DNA of 64,000 nt. Origin: Comamonadaceae bacterium (GTDB taxonomy: Bacteria; Pseudomonadota; Gammaproteobacteria; Burkholderiales; Rhodocyclaceae). The translations under genes and the position numbers were made by a program. The notes below the pieces were generated by a model. The model was not told the DNA's origin. It ran no database searches and worked only from the letters and a program-made list of their open reading frames with translations. Below are positions 33,427 through 42,364 of this stretch, piece by piece (position 1 is the stretch's first letter; each line of letters opens with the position of its first letter). The DNA lies in NCBI GenBank assembly GCA_029255645.1, contig JANLJE010000004.1:1-64000 (forward strand). Direction: 5' to 3'.

Positions 33427-35046
33427 ATGAACGGATTGCCCCGCTCCCTCAATCTCCCCCCCTCGGGCTGGACTCTGGCAGGCCTGCTCGCCTTCTACGT
33501 TCTGGCGGGACTGTTTGGTCATGACCCGTGGAAAAGCGAGGATGTCATCCACCTGGCCGTGGCCCGCGACTTCCTCGACCCGGGCCACGGCCTGGGGCTC
33601 TCCCTGGCTGGCCAACCCTTCCTGGCCGCTCCCCTGTTCTACTGGAGCGCCGCCCTCACAGGCCGGCTCTTCGACTGGCTGCTCCCTCTGCACGACGCCT
33701 TGCGCCTCGCCAGTGGCCTGTGGACCGCCCTGAGCCTGGCCGCCCTCTACTACGCGGGCCGGGAACTCTACGGCCAGCACAGTGCGGCGGCCACTCCTTT
33801 GCTGCTGGCCGGCAGTTTCGGCCTGCTGGTCCACGCCCATGAAGCCCAGCCCATGCTGGTGCTGCTCACCGCCACGAGCCTGACCCTGCTGGCCTACAGC
33901 CTGCTGCCCCGCAAACCCCTGATGACCACGCTCCTGCTGACCCCGGCCCTGGTCCTGGCCGGGCTTGGTCAGGGAATGGGAGGACTGCTGCTGCTGCTCT
34001 GCAGCCTGCTCATTCCCCTGGCAATCTACCCGGACAAGCGCCAGGTAGCGCTGGCCCTCGGCGCCAGTCTCGTGAGCGCCGGCGTCCTGCTCACGGGAAT
34101 CTGGTTACTCCTGGCCTCGGCTGCGCCGCTCTGGTTGAGCATCTGGCTGCAACAAGAATGGCGGCAACTGAGCCAGGCCGCTGACTACTGGCGCGACCTG
34201 AAAACCTTTCTGGATATGTTGTGCTGGTTTTCATGGCCCTTGCTACCCCTGGCCGGCTGGAGCCTGTGGCAGAAACGCCGCACCTGGCGCGCCCCCGAAC
34301 TCCTGCTGCCCCTGATCAGCTTCGGCCTGTGGCTGTTCAGTCTGCCCGCCTTGATGGCCGCCAAGGAAACCACCGCCATCCTGCTCCTGCCGGCCTTGGC
34401 GCTGCTGGCCACCCCGGGCGCCCTGAGTCTGCGGCGCGGGGCCGCCAATGCCTTCGACTGGTTTTCCGGCATGGCTTTCAGCGTGTTCGCCCTGCTGCTC
34501 TGGATTGGCTGGTGCGCCATGGTGTTCGGCTGGCCGGAACGGCTGGCCAAACGCGCCGTCATCCTCGAACCCGGCTTTGTCGGCCATTTTGATCTGTTCT
34601 ACTTTTCCCTGGCCCTGCTGGCCAGCCTCTGGTGGATATGGCTGCTGCTCACCCTGCCCCGCTCCCCCTACCGCTGCCTGACCCGCTGGAGCGCCGGCCT
34701 GGCCACGATCTGGCTGCTGACGGTCTCGCTGTGGCTCCCCTGGATTGATTACGGCAAGAGCTATCGCCAGCTGGCCGCCGATCTGGCCTGGCAATTGCCG
34801 CAACAGCAAGGCTGCATTGCCGCACAGAACCTGGGCGATGCCCAGCGGGCTTCCTTTGCTTATTTCGAACGTCTACGCTTCACGCCGCTGCCTCGCTCCG
34901 GCCAGACCCATTGCCGCTGGCTGCTGGTGCAGGGCAGTTCCCGTCAGGAACTGGCGCCCACCGGGACGGGCTGGCAACGGGTCTGGGAAGGAAGCCGCCC
35001 CGGTGACCGCAAGGAGCGCTTCCGCCTCTATCGGCGCAGCAACTGA
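33427..35046 (+). CDS. ArnT-like integral membrane glycosyltransferase
   Basis: This protein of about 539 residues has roughly a dozen hydrophobic helices. Its N-terminal luminal loop (FGHDPWKSEDVIHLAVARDF then QPFLAAPLFYWS) has the shape of GT-C glycosyltransferases related to ArnT and Dol-P-mannosyltransferases (GT39/83). These take a lipid-linked sugar and modify lipid A, proteins or other envelope acceptors. The soluble C-terminal part (about 430-539) lies after the last helices. The frame opens 33 codons earlier, inside rpmE, so I start at MNGLPRSLNL just after the terminator. The acceptor is unknown. Confidence 0.7.
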   Translation: MNGLPRSLNLPPSGWTLAGLLAFYVLAGLFGHDPWKSEDVIHLAVARDFLDPGHGLGLSLAGQPFLAAPLFYWSAALTGRLFDWLLPLHDALRLASGLWTALSLAALYYAGRELYGQHSAAATPLLLAGSFGLLVHAHEAQPMLVLLTATSLTLLAYSLLPRKPLMTTLLLTPALVLAGLGQGMGGLLLLLCSLLIPLAIYPDKRQVALALGASLVSAGVLLTGIWLLLASAAPLWLSIWLQQEWRQLSQAADYWRDLKTFLDMLCWFSWPLLPLAGWSLWQKRRTWRAPELLLPLISFGLWLFSLPALMAAKETTAILLLPALALLATPGALSLRRGAANAFDWFSGMAFSVFALLLWIGWCAMVFGWPERLAKRAVILEPGFVGHFDLFYFSLALLASLWWIWLLLTLPRSPYRCLTRWSAGLATIWLLTVSLWLPWIDYGKSYRQLAADLAWQLPQQQGCIAAQNLGDAQRASFAYFERLRFTPLPRSGQTHCRWLLVQGSSRQELAPTGTGWQRVWEGSRPGDRKERFRLYRRSN

Positions 35047-35054
35047 AGAACCCG

Positions 35055-35669
35055 TCAGGGCAGGGTGTTGAGATAGGCGGCAATCGCCTTGATATCCTCA
35101 TCCCTGAGCGGCGCCACCGCGCTCGACATCTGGGGATCGCGCCGCTCACCGGTCTTGTCCCGATAACGGATCACCGCAGTGGCCAGGTATTCAGGATGCT
35201 GACTTGCCAGGCGCGGAATGATCTCGCTCCCCCTGGCCTGCTCTCCATGGCAACGCCAACACAACTTCTCGTACATTACCTTGCCTGCCGCCACCTGGGC
35301 CGCTTCCTGCTTGCCAGGCAAAGGCTGCTGGCTGGCGTAGAACACCGACATCTGGAGCCGCTCGTCGTCCTTCAGCACCTTGATCAGCCCCTGCATGAAT
35401 TCATCCCGGCGCTGGCCATTGCCAAACTTGCGGATCTGCTCTAGCAGATAGGCCGGATTCTGCCCGGCCAGATTGGGCACCTCGGGCAACTTGCTCACCC
35501 CGTTTTCCCCATGGCAGTTGGCACAGAAAAAGACCGCCTTCTTCCCGGCCGCCTCAGCCGCCTGCCGTGCGGCCGGATCGGCCAGCAAGGCCTGCAGGGC
35601 CGCATCCGGGGCTGCCTGGGCCGAAACCCCCAGCCCCAGCGACAGGAACAATCCCACTATTCTTTTCAT
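35055..35669 (-). CDS. Dihaem c-type cytochrome (cytochrome c4/c553-like)
   Basis: The 204-residue periplasmic protein has a signal peptide (MKRIVGLFLSLGLGVSAQAA) and two haem-binding motifs. These are CANCH at Cys49-Cys52-His53 and CWRCH at Cys137-Cys140-His141. Methionines at about 93 and 181 are plausible sixth ligands. Two tandem cytochrome c domains of about 90 residues resemble cytochrome c4, an electron carrier to terminal oxidases or denitrification enzymes. It is convergent with the glycosyltransferase and follows orn by 23 bases on the same strand. The exact donor and acceptor are unknown. Confidence 0.85.
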   Translation of the reverse strand: MKRIVGLFLSLGLGVSAQAAPDAALQALLADPAARQAAEAAGKKAVFFCANCHGENGVSKLPEVPNLAGQNPAYLLEQIRKFGNGQRRDEFMQGLIKVLKDDERLQMSVFYASQQPLPGKQEAAQVAAGKVMYEKLCWRCHGEQARGSEIIPRLASQHPEYLATAVIRYRDKTGERRDPQMSSAVAPLRDEDIKAIAAYLNTLP

Positions 35670-35692
35670 CTTCCTCTCTCCTTCCGGCCGGT

Positions 35693-36238
35693 TCAGAGCC
35701 TGATGAAGTTTTCCCGATAGTATTTCAGTTCATCGATGGATTCGTAAATATCCGCCAGGGCCACATGGGCGCCCTTTTTCTGGAAACCTTTGTACACCGC
35801 CGGGGTCCAGCGCTTGCACAGTTCCTTCAAGGTGCTCACATCCAGATTGCGGTAGTGGAACCAGGCTTCCAGGCCCGGCATGTAACGCGCCATGAAGCGG
35901 CGGTCCTGGCAGATGGAATTGCCGCACATGGGCGAGCTCCCCTGCGGAACATGGCTGCCCACGAACGCCAGGGCCTCAGCTTCCACCTGGGCCTCCGTAT
36001 GGCGGGTAGCCCGCACCCGCTCGATCAGGCCGGAACGGCCATGGGTCTTCTTGTTCCAGTCGTCCATGGCACCCAGCACGCTCTCCGGCTGATGCAGTAC
36101 CCACACGGGAGATTCCGCCAGAAACTCCAGATCGGAGGTGGTCACCACCATGGCCAGTTCGATGATCCGGTCCGAATCCGGATTGAGGCCCGTCATTTCC
36201 ATATCCAGCCAGACGAGGTTTGTTGCATCCCGTGCCAT
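35693..36238 (-). CDS. orn: Oligoribonuclease
   Basis: The 181-residue DEDDh 3'-5' exonuclease removes dinucleotides (including pGpG) left by RNA decay. Catalytic residues appear in [10 protein letters not shown] (Asp and Glu of motif I), [11 protein letters not shown] (Asp of motif II) and [10 protein letters not shown] (His and Asp of motif III). Length is normal. It is divergent from the M48 peptidase gene with only about 43 bases between starts. Confidence 0.97.
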   Translation of the reverse strand: MARDATNLVWLDMEMTGLNPDSDRIIELAMVVTTSDLEFLAESPVWVLHQPESVLGAMDDWNKKTHGRSGLIERVRATRHTEAQVEAEALAFVGSHVPQGSSPMCGNSICQDRRFMARYMPGLEAWFHYRNLDVSTLKELCKRWTPAVYKGFQKKGAHVALADIYESIDELKYYRENFIRL

Positions 36239-36281
36239 ATAATTACCCGAAACCTTAAAACGGATATTGTGTCATATTCTT

Positions 36282-37616
36282 ATGCCTGAAGCTTTTTCTA
36301 CCGGGTTCATTCTGATTCTCCTGGGGGTCATCGCCCTGCGCCTGTGGCTTTCCCTGCGCCAGGAAAGTCATGTGCGAGCCCACCGGGCCACGGTTCCCGC
36401 CGCCTTTGCCGAACGCATCAGTCTGGCCGCCCATCAAAAAGCCGCCGATTACACCATCGCGAGAACCCGCCTGAGCCGGGTCGGCCTGGCCCTGGAAACC
36501 CTGGTGCTGCTGATCCTGACCTATGGTGGCGGCCTGAATGCCCTGCATGAGTTCTGGTCCGCCCACTTTGAAGGGCTGGCCTACGGTATCGCCCTGATCG
36601 CCAGCGTGGTGGTGCTTGCCAGCCTGGCGGATATTCCCCTCGACCTGTATCGCCAGTTCCGGCTCGAAACCCGCTTCGGCTTCAACCGCATGACCCCGCG
36701 GCTGTACCTGTCCGACAGGGTCAAGCAGACCCTGCTTTCCGCCTTGTTGGGGCTGCCCCTGCTGGCCGCCGTGCTGTGGCTGATGGAAATCATGGGCAGC
36801 GGCTGGTGGCTGTATGTCGGGCTGCTCTGGATCGGTTTCAATCTGCTGATCCTGTTCGCCTACCCCCTCTGGATCGCCCCCCTCTTCAACCGCTTCAGCC
36901 CCCTGGCGGATGGGGAATTGAAGGCGCGCATCGATGCCCTGCTCGAACGCTGCCACTTCGGCGCCCGGGAAATCTTCGTGATGGACGGCTCGCGCCGCTC
37001 CAGCCATGGCAACGCCTACTTCACCGGCTTCGGCAAGGCGCGCCGCATCGTCTTCTTCGACACCCTGCTGGAACGCCTCTCCTTGCCTCAGGTGGAAGCC
37101 GTTCTGGCTCATGAACTGGGCCATTTCCACCACAAGCACATCATCAAGCGCACCACCCTGATCTTCAGCCTCGCCCTGCTGCTCCTGGCTCTGCTCGACC
37201 AGTTGATCGACGCCCCGTGGTTCTATCAGAGCCTGGGGGTGGCAACGGGCAACACGTCAATGGGACTGCTGCTGTCCGGCCTGGTCCTGCCGGTCATCGG
37301 CTTTCCCCTCACCCCCTTCATGAGTTTCCTCTCCCGCCGCCATGAATTCCAGGCCGACGCCTACGCAGCCCGGATGGCCTCGGCCGCGGATCTGAGCGAT
37401 GCCCTGGTGAAGCTTTATGAAGACAATGCCGCCACCCTGACACCGGACCCGATCCATTCCCTGTTCTACGATTCCCACCCCCCCGCCAGCCAGCGGATCG
37501 CCCGTCTGCGCTGGCTGGCCGCCGGCAATGCCCGGATCAACACCGGCGGCTTTCCCGATGAAGAAACCCACGGCGCCGCCTCTCGCGAGCAGCAGCATGA
37601 CCCCTTCAGGAAATGA
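36282..37616 (+). CDS. M48-family zinc metallopeptidase (Ste24/CAAX-protease-like)
   Basis: This membrane protease of about 444 residues has a zinc motif HELGH in VLAHELGHFHHKH and a downstream EFQADAYAARM glutamate ligand, as in Ste24/HtpX-type enzymes. The N-terminal half is the polytopic M48 N domain with several helices. It includes the DIPLDLYRQFRLETRFGFNRMT stretch typical of the family. Role in the bacterium is probably membrane-protein quality control. An ATG five codons earlier (36267) is possible. The 3' end overlaps rsgA by 20 bases. Confidence 0.88.
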   Translation: MPEAFSTGFILILLGVIALRLWLSLRQESHVRAHRATVPAAFAERISLAAHQKAADYTIARTRLSRVGLALETLVLLILTYGGGLNALHEFWSAHFEGLAYGIALIASVVVLASLADIPLDLYRQFRLETRFGFNRMTPRLYLSDRVKQTLLSALLGLPLLAAVLWLMEIMGSGWWLYVGLLWIGFNLLILFAYPLWIAPLFNRFSPLADGELKARIDALLERCHFGAREIFVMDGSRRSSHGNAYFTGFGKARRIVFFDTLLERLSLPQVEAVLAHELGHFHHKHIIKRTTLIFSLALLLLALLDQLIDAPWFYQSLGVATGNTSMGLLLSGLVLPVIGFPLTPFMSFLSRRHEFQADAYAARMASAADLSDALVKLYEDNAATLTPDPIHSLFYDSHPPASQRIARLRWLAAGNARINTGGFPDEETHGAASREQQHDPFRK

Positions 37617-38577
37617 CCCCCATGCCCACCCCCCCGGCCTTGTGCCACCCGAAATCTTGACGCCCCCCGCCCCCGCCCCCGCCCCCGCTCCCGGCCCCGC
37701 CTCCGCCTCCGCCTCCGCCCTTATCGTCGCTGCCCATGGGCGGCAGTACCGGGTGGAACTACCCGACGGCCGCGAACTGCTGTGCTGCACCCGGGGCAAG
37801 AAAAGCGAGGCGGTCTGCGGTGACCGGGTTCAGGTGGACATCACCAGCCCGGGCCATGGCGTCATCAATCGGATCGAACCGCGCCGGACCCTGCTGTATC
37901 GCTCCAACGAATTCAAGGAAAAGCTGATTGCCGCGAATGTAGACCAGATCATCCTCGTGGTCGCCACGGAGCCCGCCTTTTCCGAAGCCCTGGTGGGGCG
38001 CTGCGTCATCGCCGCCCAGAGCCAGGGCATCACTCCCCTGATCCTGCTGAACAAATGCGACCTGACTGAACGGCTGCCGGAGGCCCGCGCCCGACTGGCC
38101 ACCCTTGCCGCTCTGGATTACCCGATTCTGGAACTCTGCGCCCAAGCCGACGCCACAACCCTGCGTCCCTGGCTGCAGGGCAAGACCAGTGTGCTGGTAG
38201 GTCAGTCGGGCATGGGCAAATCCACCCTCATCAATGCCCTGCTTCCCGAAGCCCGGGCCGCCACCCGGGAAATTTCCGCCGCCCTCGATTCCGGCAAGCA
38301 CACCACCACCTTTGCCAGGCTCTACCATCTGGACAGGGAAAGCCACCTCATCGACTCTCCGGGCTTGCAGGAATTCGGCCTGCGCCATCTGGATTTCAGC
38401 GACCTGGAACAGGCCTTCCCGGAATTCGGCCCCCATCTGGGCCAGTGCCGCTTCCGCAACTGCCGGCACCTGCAGGAACCGGGCTGCGCCCTGCAGGCCG
38501 CCGTATCGGCAGGACACATCACCCCGGCGCGCATGCACCTGTTCCAGGAACTGGCCAGAGAACTGGGCAAAGGCTGA
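37597..38577 (+). CDS. rsgA: Small ribosomal subunit biogenesis GTPase RsgA
   Basis: The circularly permuted GTPase matures the 30S subunit. Motifs appear in the permuted order: NKCD (G4) first, then GQSGMGKSTLIN (G1), then DSPGLQEFG (G3). The zinc motif is CRFRNCRHLQEPGC near the C-terminus. The N-terminus before the OB fold has a 30-residue Pro/Ala/Ser low-complexity lead (PAPAPAPAPGPASASASA), longer than usual, encoded by 6-base repeats. The start at MTPSGNDP gives about 326 residues; a start 23 codons earlier is open. Its last codons form one copy of the island's direct repeat. Confidence 0.94.
   Translation: MTPSGNDPHAHPPGLVPPEILTPPAPAPAPAPGPASASASALIVAAHGRQYRVELPDGRELLCCTRGKKSEAVCGDRVQVDITSPGHGVINRIEPRRTLLYRSNEFKEKLIAANVDQIILVVATEPAFSEALVGRCVIAAQSQGITPLILLNKCDLTERLPEARARLATLAALDYPILELCAQADATTLRPWLQGKTSVLVGQSGMGKSTLINALLPEARAATREISAALDSGKHTTTFARLYHLDRESHLIDSPGLQEFGLRHLDFSDLEQAFPEFGPHLGQCRFRNCRHLQEPGCALQAAVSAGHITPARMHLFQELARELGKG
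37668..37719. repeat. CCCCCG/CCTCCG hexamer repeats in rsgA
   Basis: Runs of the hexamers CCCCCG-type and CCTCCG-type encode alternating Pro-Ala and Ser-Ala in the RsgA N-terminal lead. The run is in frame and changes only a probably disordered segment. Confidence 0.8.
38556..38576 (+). repeat. Left 21-base direct repeat (rsgA 3' end)
   Basis: This copy begins CAGAGAACTG and ends AAAGGCTG, comprising the last codons of rsgA. It is identical to 41405-41425. Together the two flank all the relic genes between rsgA and the transglutaminase operon. Confidence 0.9.
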
Positions 38578-38628
38578 AACCCTCAGCGCAGCAAAGTGGC
38601 GACTGCAACCTCCAGGTTCCGCCCGGCT

Positions 38629-39503
<875 letters not shown>

Positions 39504-39520
39504 TCTCTTCTGTAAATTTG

Positions 39521-39551
39521 TAGTCTGCCGGTTTTGCGCCCCCGGCAGGCT
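39521..39551. other. Hairpin in the gap between hsdR relic and IS256 fragment
   Basis: CTGCCGG and CCGGCAG form a 7-bp stem around a T/G/C-rich loop. It could be the end structure of an inserted element or a former terminator. The flanking 39504-39600 stretch contains no gene I recognise. Confidence 0.4.
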
Positions 39552-39610
39552 GTTACCGCAGGCGATTTCTTCGGGGCATTTTTTCCCAAACCCACGAAGG
39601 AGTCCGCCCC

Positions 39611-39782
39611 ATGGCACAACCGACCTTCGACATTCCCCAAGTGCGCGGCGGCGGCTTTTATCCTTGCGCGCTGGAGAAGGGATCGCGTACCGAGCAGGCG
39701 CTGAACCTGGCGCTGGCCGAGAGGGATGTCCAGGGCGTGTCCATGCGCAAGGTCTGCGACATTCTGGTCAAGCTGCTCGGTC
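39611..39782 (+). mobile_element. IS256-family transposase fragment
   Basis: The open frame from [18 protein letters not shown] to about residue 57 matches the N-terminal part of IS256 (Mutator) transposases. Its core reads [18 protein letters not shown] then VQGVSMRKV. The DDE catalytic domain is completely absent and the frame runs on into the antitoxin gene downstream. Only one end of an IS therefore remains. No terminal inverted repeat is identifiable. The fragment may now provide the promoter of the toxin-antitoxin pair. Confidence 0.75.
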
Positions 39783-39787
39783 CGGAC

Positions 39788-39796
39788 TACAATTGT
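39788..39796 (+). promoter_or_regulatory. Possible -10/operator upstream of the antitoxin
   Basis: TACAAT lies at 39788-39793 and overlaps the 8-base palindrome ACAATTGT (39789-39796), about 30 bases before the antitoxin ATG. A -35 element is not convincing. Autoregulation by the antitoxin at a palindrome over the -10 would be typical of ParD/RelB systems. Confidence 0.35.
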
Positions 39797-39823
39797 GGTA
39801 ACGTGAAACGAAAGGAGGTTGCG

Positions 39824-40057
39824 ATGAGTACCGTGTCTGTACGTATCGATGAGGAGCTGGTGAGTGCCGCACGCGCTGCTGCGAAAGCCGAGTTCCGTAC
39901 CGTCCAAGGTCAGGTCGAGTTCTGGGCCAAGGTGGGCCGGGCTGCGCTCGACAACCCTGATCTACCGGCTTCGTTCATTGCCGAGAGCCTGATGAGCATG
40001 GCCGAGCCGCGAGAGGACAGCACCGTCTTCGTCCCTCGCTCGGCAGCCAGGACATGA
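39824..40057 (+). CDS. ParD-like antitoxin
   Basis: The 77-residue protein starts STVSVRIDEELVSAARAAA, a ribbon-helix-helix DNA-binding N-terminus. It continues VQGQVEFWAKVGRAALDNPDLPASFI, typical of the ParD-like antitoxin family (PF11903). The longer frame fused to the IS256 fragment is not the gene. I start at the ATG at 39824 because a perfect AAAGGAGGT sits 5 bases upstream. The stop overlaps the toxin ATG in ATGA. It probably neutralises the toxin and represses the pair. Confidence 0.85.
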   Translation: MSTVSVRIDEELVSAARAAAKAEFRTVQGQVEFWAKVGRAALDNPDLPASFIAESLMSMAEPREDSTVFVPRSAART

Positions 40058-40332
40058 CTTGGGACGTTCGCCAGACGCGGCGATTTGCGCGCATCTACAA
40101 GAAGTTGCACGACAACGTCGTGACCGAGGTCGATGCTGCAATCGAGGTGGTTGCAGACAATCCCGACATCGGCGAGAAGAAGAAAGGTGATCTTTCCGAG
40201 TTGTGGGTCTACAGATTTCGCTGCCTGGGGCAGCTCTATCTGCTGGGCTATACCCGGGATGACGGCATTCATCTGGTGTATCTCGAAGCCGTCGGCCCCC
40301 ATGAGAACTTCTACCGCGACTTGAAGCGCTAA
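40054..40332 (+). CDS. RelE/ParE-family toxin
   Basis: The 92-residue protein has the RelE/ParE fold signature: an N-terminal TRRFARIYKKL helix, central KKGDLSELWVYRF and LYLLGYTRDDGIHLVYL strands, and a C-terminal ENFYRDLKR. Members either cleave ribosome-bound mRNA (RelE-like) or poison gyrase (ParE-like), and the sequence alone does not decide. It overlaps the antitoxin by 4 bases. Both genes are complete and free of stops, in contrast with everything around them. Confidence 0.85.
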   Translation: MTWDVRQTRRFARIYKKLHDNVVTEVDAAIEVVADNPDIGEKKKGDLSELWVYRFRCLGQLYLLGYTRDDGIHLVYLEAVGPHENFYRDLKR

Positions 40333-40386
40333 CCATCTCACCCGCGCATCCGGGCCACCGACGTGCAGGTAGGCCGGGCGCACATC

Positions 40387-40612
40387 GAGTCGGGGACGGG
40401 GTCACCCCCGTCGCCCTCTCACACCACCGGACGCGCGCTTTTGCATCCGGCGGTTTTCATTGAACACACGGGAGTCGTCGCATCGTATCGAGCAGCGACA
40501 CCCGACCTGAACGATCCAAGCAGGACTTCGGGAACGCCGGGTTCATGTGGCTTGCGCCACTGTTCCAGCACGGCCCGCATTGCTTCCTCTTCCACGGTGC
40601 GGCAACCGCGCT
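40387..40612 (-). mobile_element. Group II intron-like remnant with 3' end, no reverse transcriptase
   Basis: On the minus strand the stretch 40612-40541 encodes the VLEQWRKPH-type sequence seen in the 5' part of such introns. It is followed almost directly by AACCGCCGGATGC and GTCCGGTGGTGTGAGAGGG, which resemble domain V and the preceding region. GACGGGGGTGACCCC then resembles domain VI, ending near GACTCGAT at 40387. The reverse-transcriptase coding part is missing. Immediately after comes GTGCGCCCGGC (40386-40376), which itself looks like another intron 5' boundary. The element occupies the place where hsdS would be expected. Confidence 0.5.
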
Positions 40613-41360
<748 letters not shown>

Positions 41361-41404
41361 AATGTCGTTGGCCGGCCGTTCGTTGGCCTGTGGCTCCTCG
41401 TCGA

Positions 41405-41425
41405 CAGAGAACTGGGCAAAGGCTG
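41405..41425 (+). repeat. Right 21-base direct repeat
   Basis: This is an exact copy of 38556-38576 (begins CAGAGAACTG, ends AAAGGCTG). Outside the 21 bases the next positions, A/C then AACC, are still similar. It lies 38 bases from the 3' end of the transglutaminase gene and closes the scar island. Confidence 0.9.
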
Positions 41426-41462
41426 CAACCTGCGGCATGAGCCGGGGAAAGCAGCGTGCGGA

Positions 41463-42362
41463 TCAGTCCTCCAGGGGCGTCACCGTCACGGCCACTTCCG
41501 GTTCATGGCCCCCTCCGCCCAGAATCACCCCGCGCATGGGCGAAACATCGTTGAAGTCCCGCCCCCAGGCCAGGGTAATGTGCTGGGTGTCGGGCAAGAG
41601 ATTGTTGGTGGGGTCGAAATCCACCCAGTCATGACTGCCCGATTCAGGCGCATAGACTGACACCCAGGCATGGGAGGCATCCGCTCCCACCATTCTGACT
41701 CGTCCGGGCGGGGGTTCGGTAAGCAGGTAGCCGCTCATGTAACGGGCGGGAATGCCCTGGGAACGCAGGCAGGCGATCATCAGGTGGGCAAAGTCCTGGC
41801 ACACGCCCCGCTTTTGCTCCAGCACTTCCAGTACCGGTGTTGCCACCGTGGTGGCTTCGGGGTCGAACTCGAATTCCATGTAAATCTTTTCCATCAGCTG
41901 CCGGGCCGATTCGAGCAGCGCCTGCCCGGGAGCAAAGCATTCGGCGGCGTAGGCGGCCAGTTCGTGCTTGACCCGCACATGGGGAGATTCGAACAGGAAT
42001 TGCTTGGCGGCCAGATCGGCCGGCAAGGGTGGCTCGCTGCGATAGGCGAGACGAGCCACCAGCGCCTCCCGGCTCAGACCCGCCTCCAGGGTTACCGGCA
42101 GATGGGGCACCACCTCCACTTCCATTTCAGCCCGTACATGCAAGGTATCGTGAGGTAAATAGAAGGCCAGCCACTCCACCGGATTGCCAAAAGCATCCTC
42201 GCCCCGTCGCCGCCAGGAGGGCTCGGGCTCCAGACTCAGACGAAAATCCAGGCAAGTCTGCCAGGGCGAGGCCCGGGGAATCAGATGCAGCATCTGCTGG
42301 GACAGGGAAACCGCGCTGCCATAGGTGTAGCGGGTTTCGTGCAGGACGTGGTAACGGGCCAT
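41463..42362 (-). CDS. Transglutaminase-like cysteine peptidase (Anbu cluster)
   Basis: The 299-residue protein has an N-terminal beta domain (Bact_transglu_N, residues 1-90) and a transglutaminase core. The triad is Cys188 (RGVCQDFAHL), His231 (ASHAWVSVY) and Asp250 (FDPTNN). No signal peptide is present, so it is cytoplasmic. Such proteins may act as peptidases or amidases rather than cross-linkers. It starts 2 bases after the fused ATP-grasp/alpha-E gene and is the last of the six-gene operon. The 3' end abuts the direct repeat of the scar island. No terminator is obvious. Confidence 0.9.
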   Translation of the reverse strand: MARYHVLHETRYTYGSAVSLSQQMLHLIPRASPWQTCLDFRLSLEPEPSWRRRGEDAFGNPVEWLAFYLPHDTLHVRAEMEVEVVPHLPVTLEAGLSREALVARLAYRSEPPLPADLAAKQFLFESPHVRVKHELAAYAAECFAPGQALLESARQLMEKIYMEFEFDPEATTVATPVLEVLEQKRGVCQDFAHLMIACLRSQGIPARYMSGYLLTEPPPGRVRMVGADASHAWVSVYAPESGSHDWVDFDPTNNLLPDTQHITLAWGRDFNDVSPMRGVILGGGGHEPEVAVTVTPLED

Positions 42363-42364
42363 GA

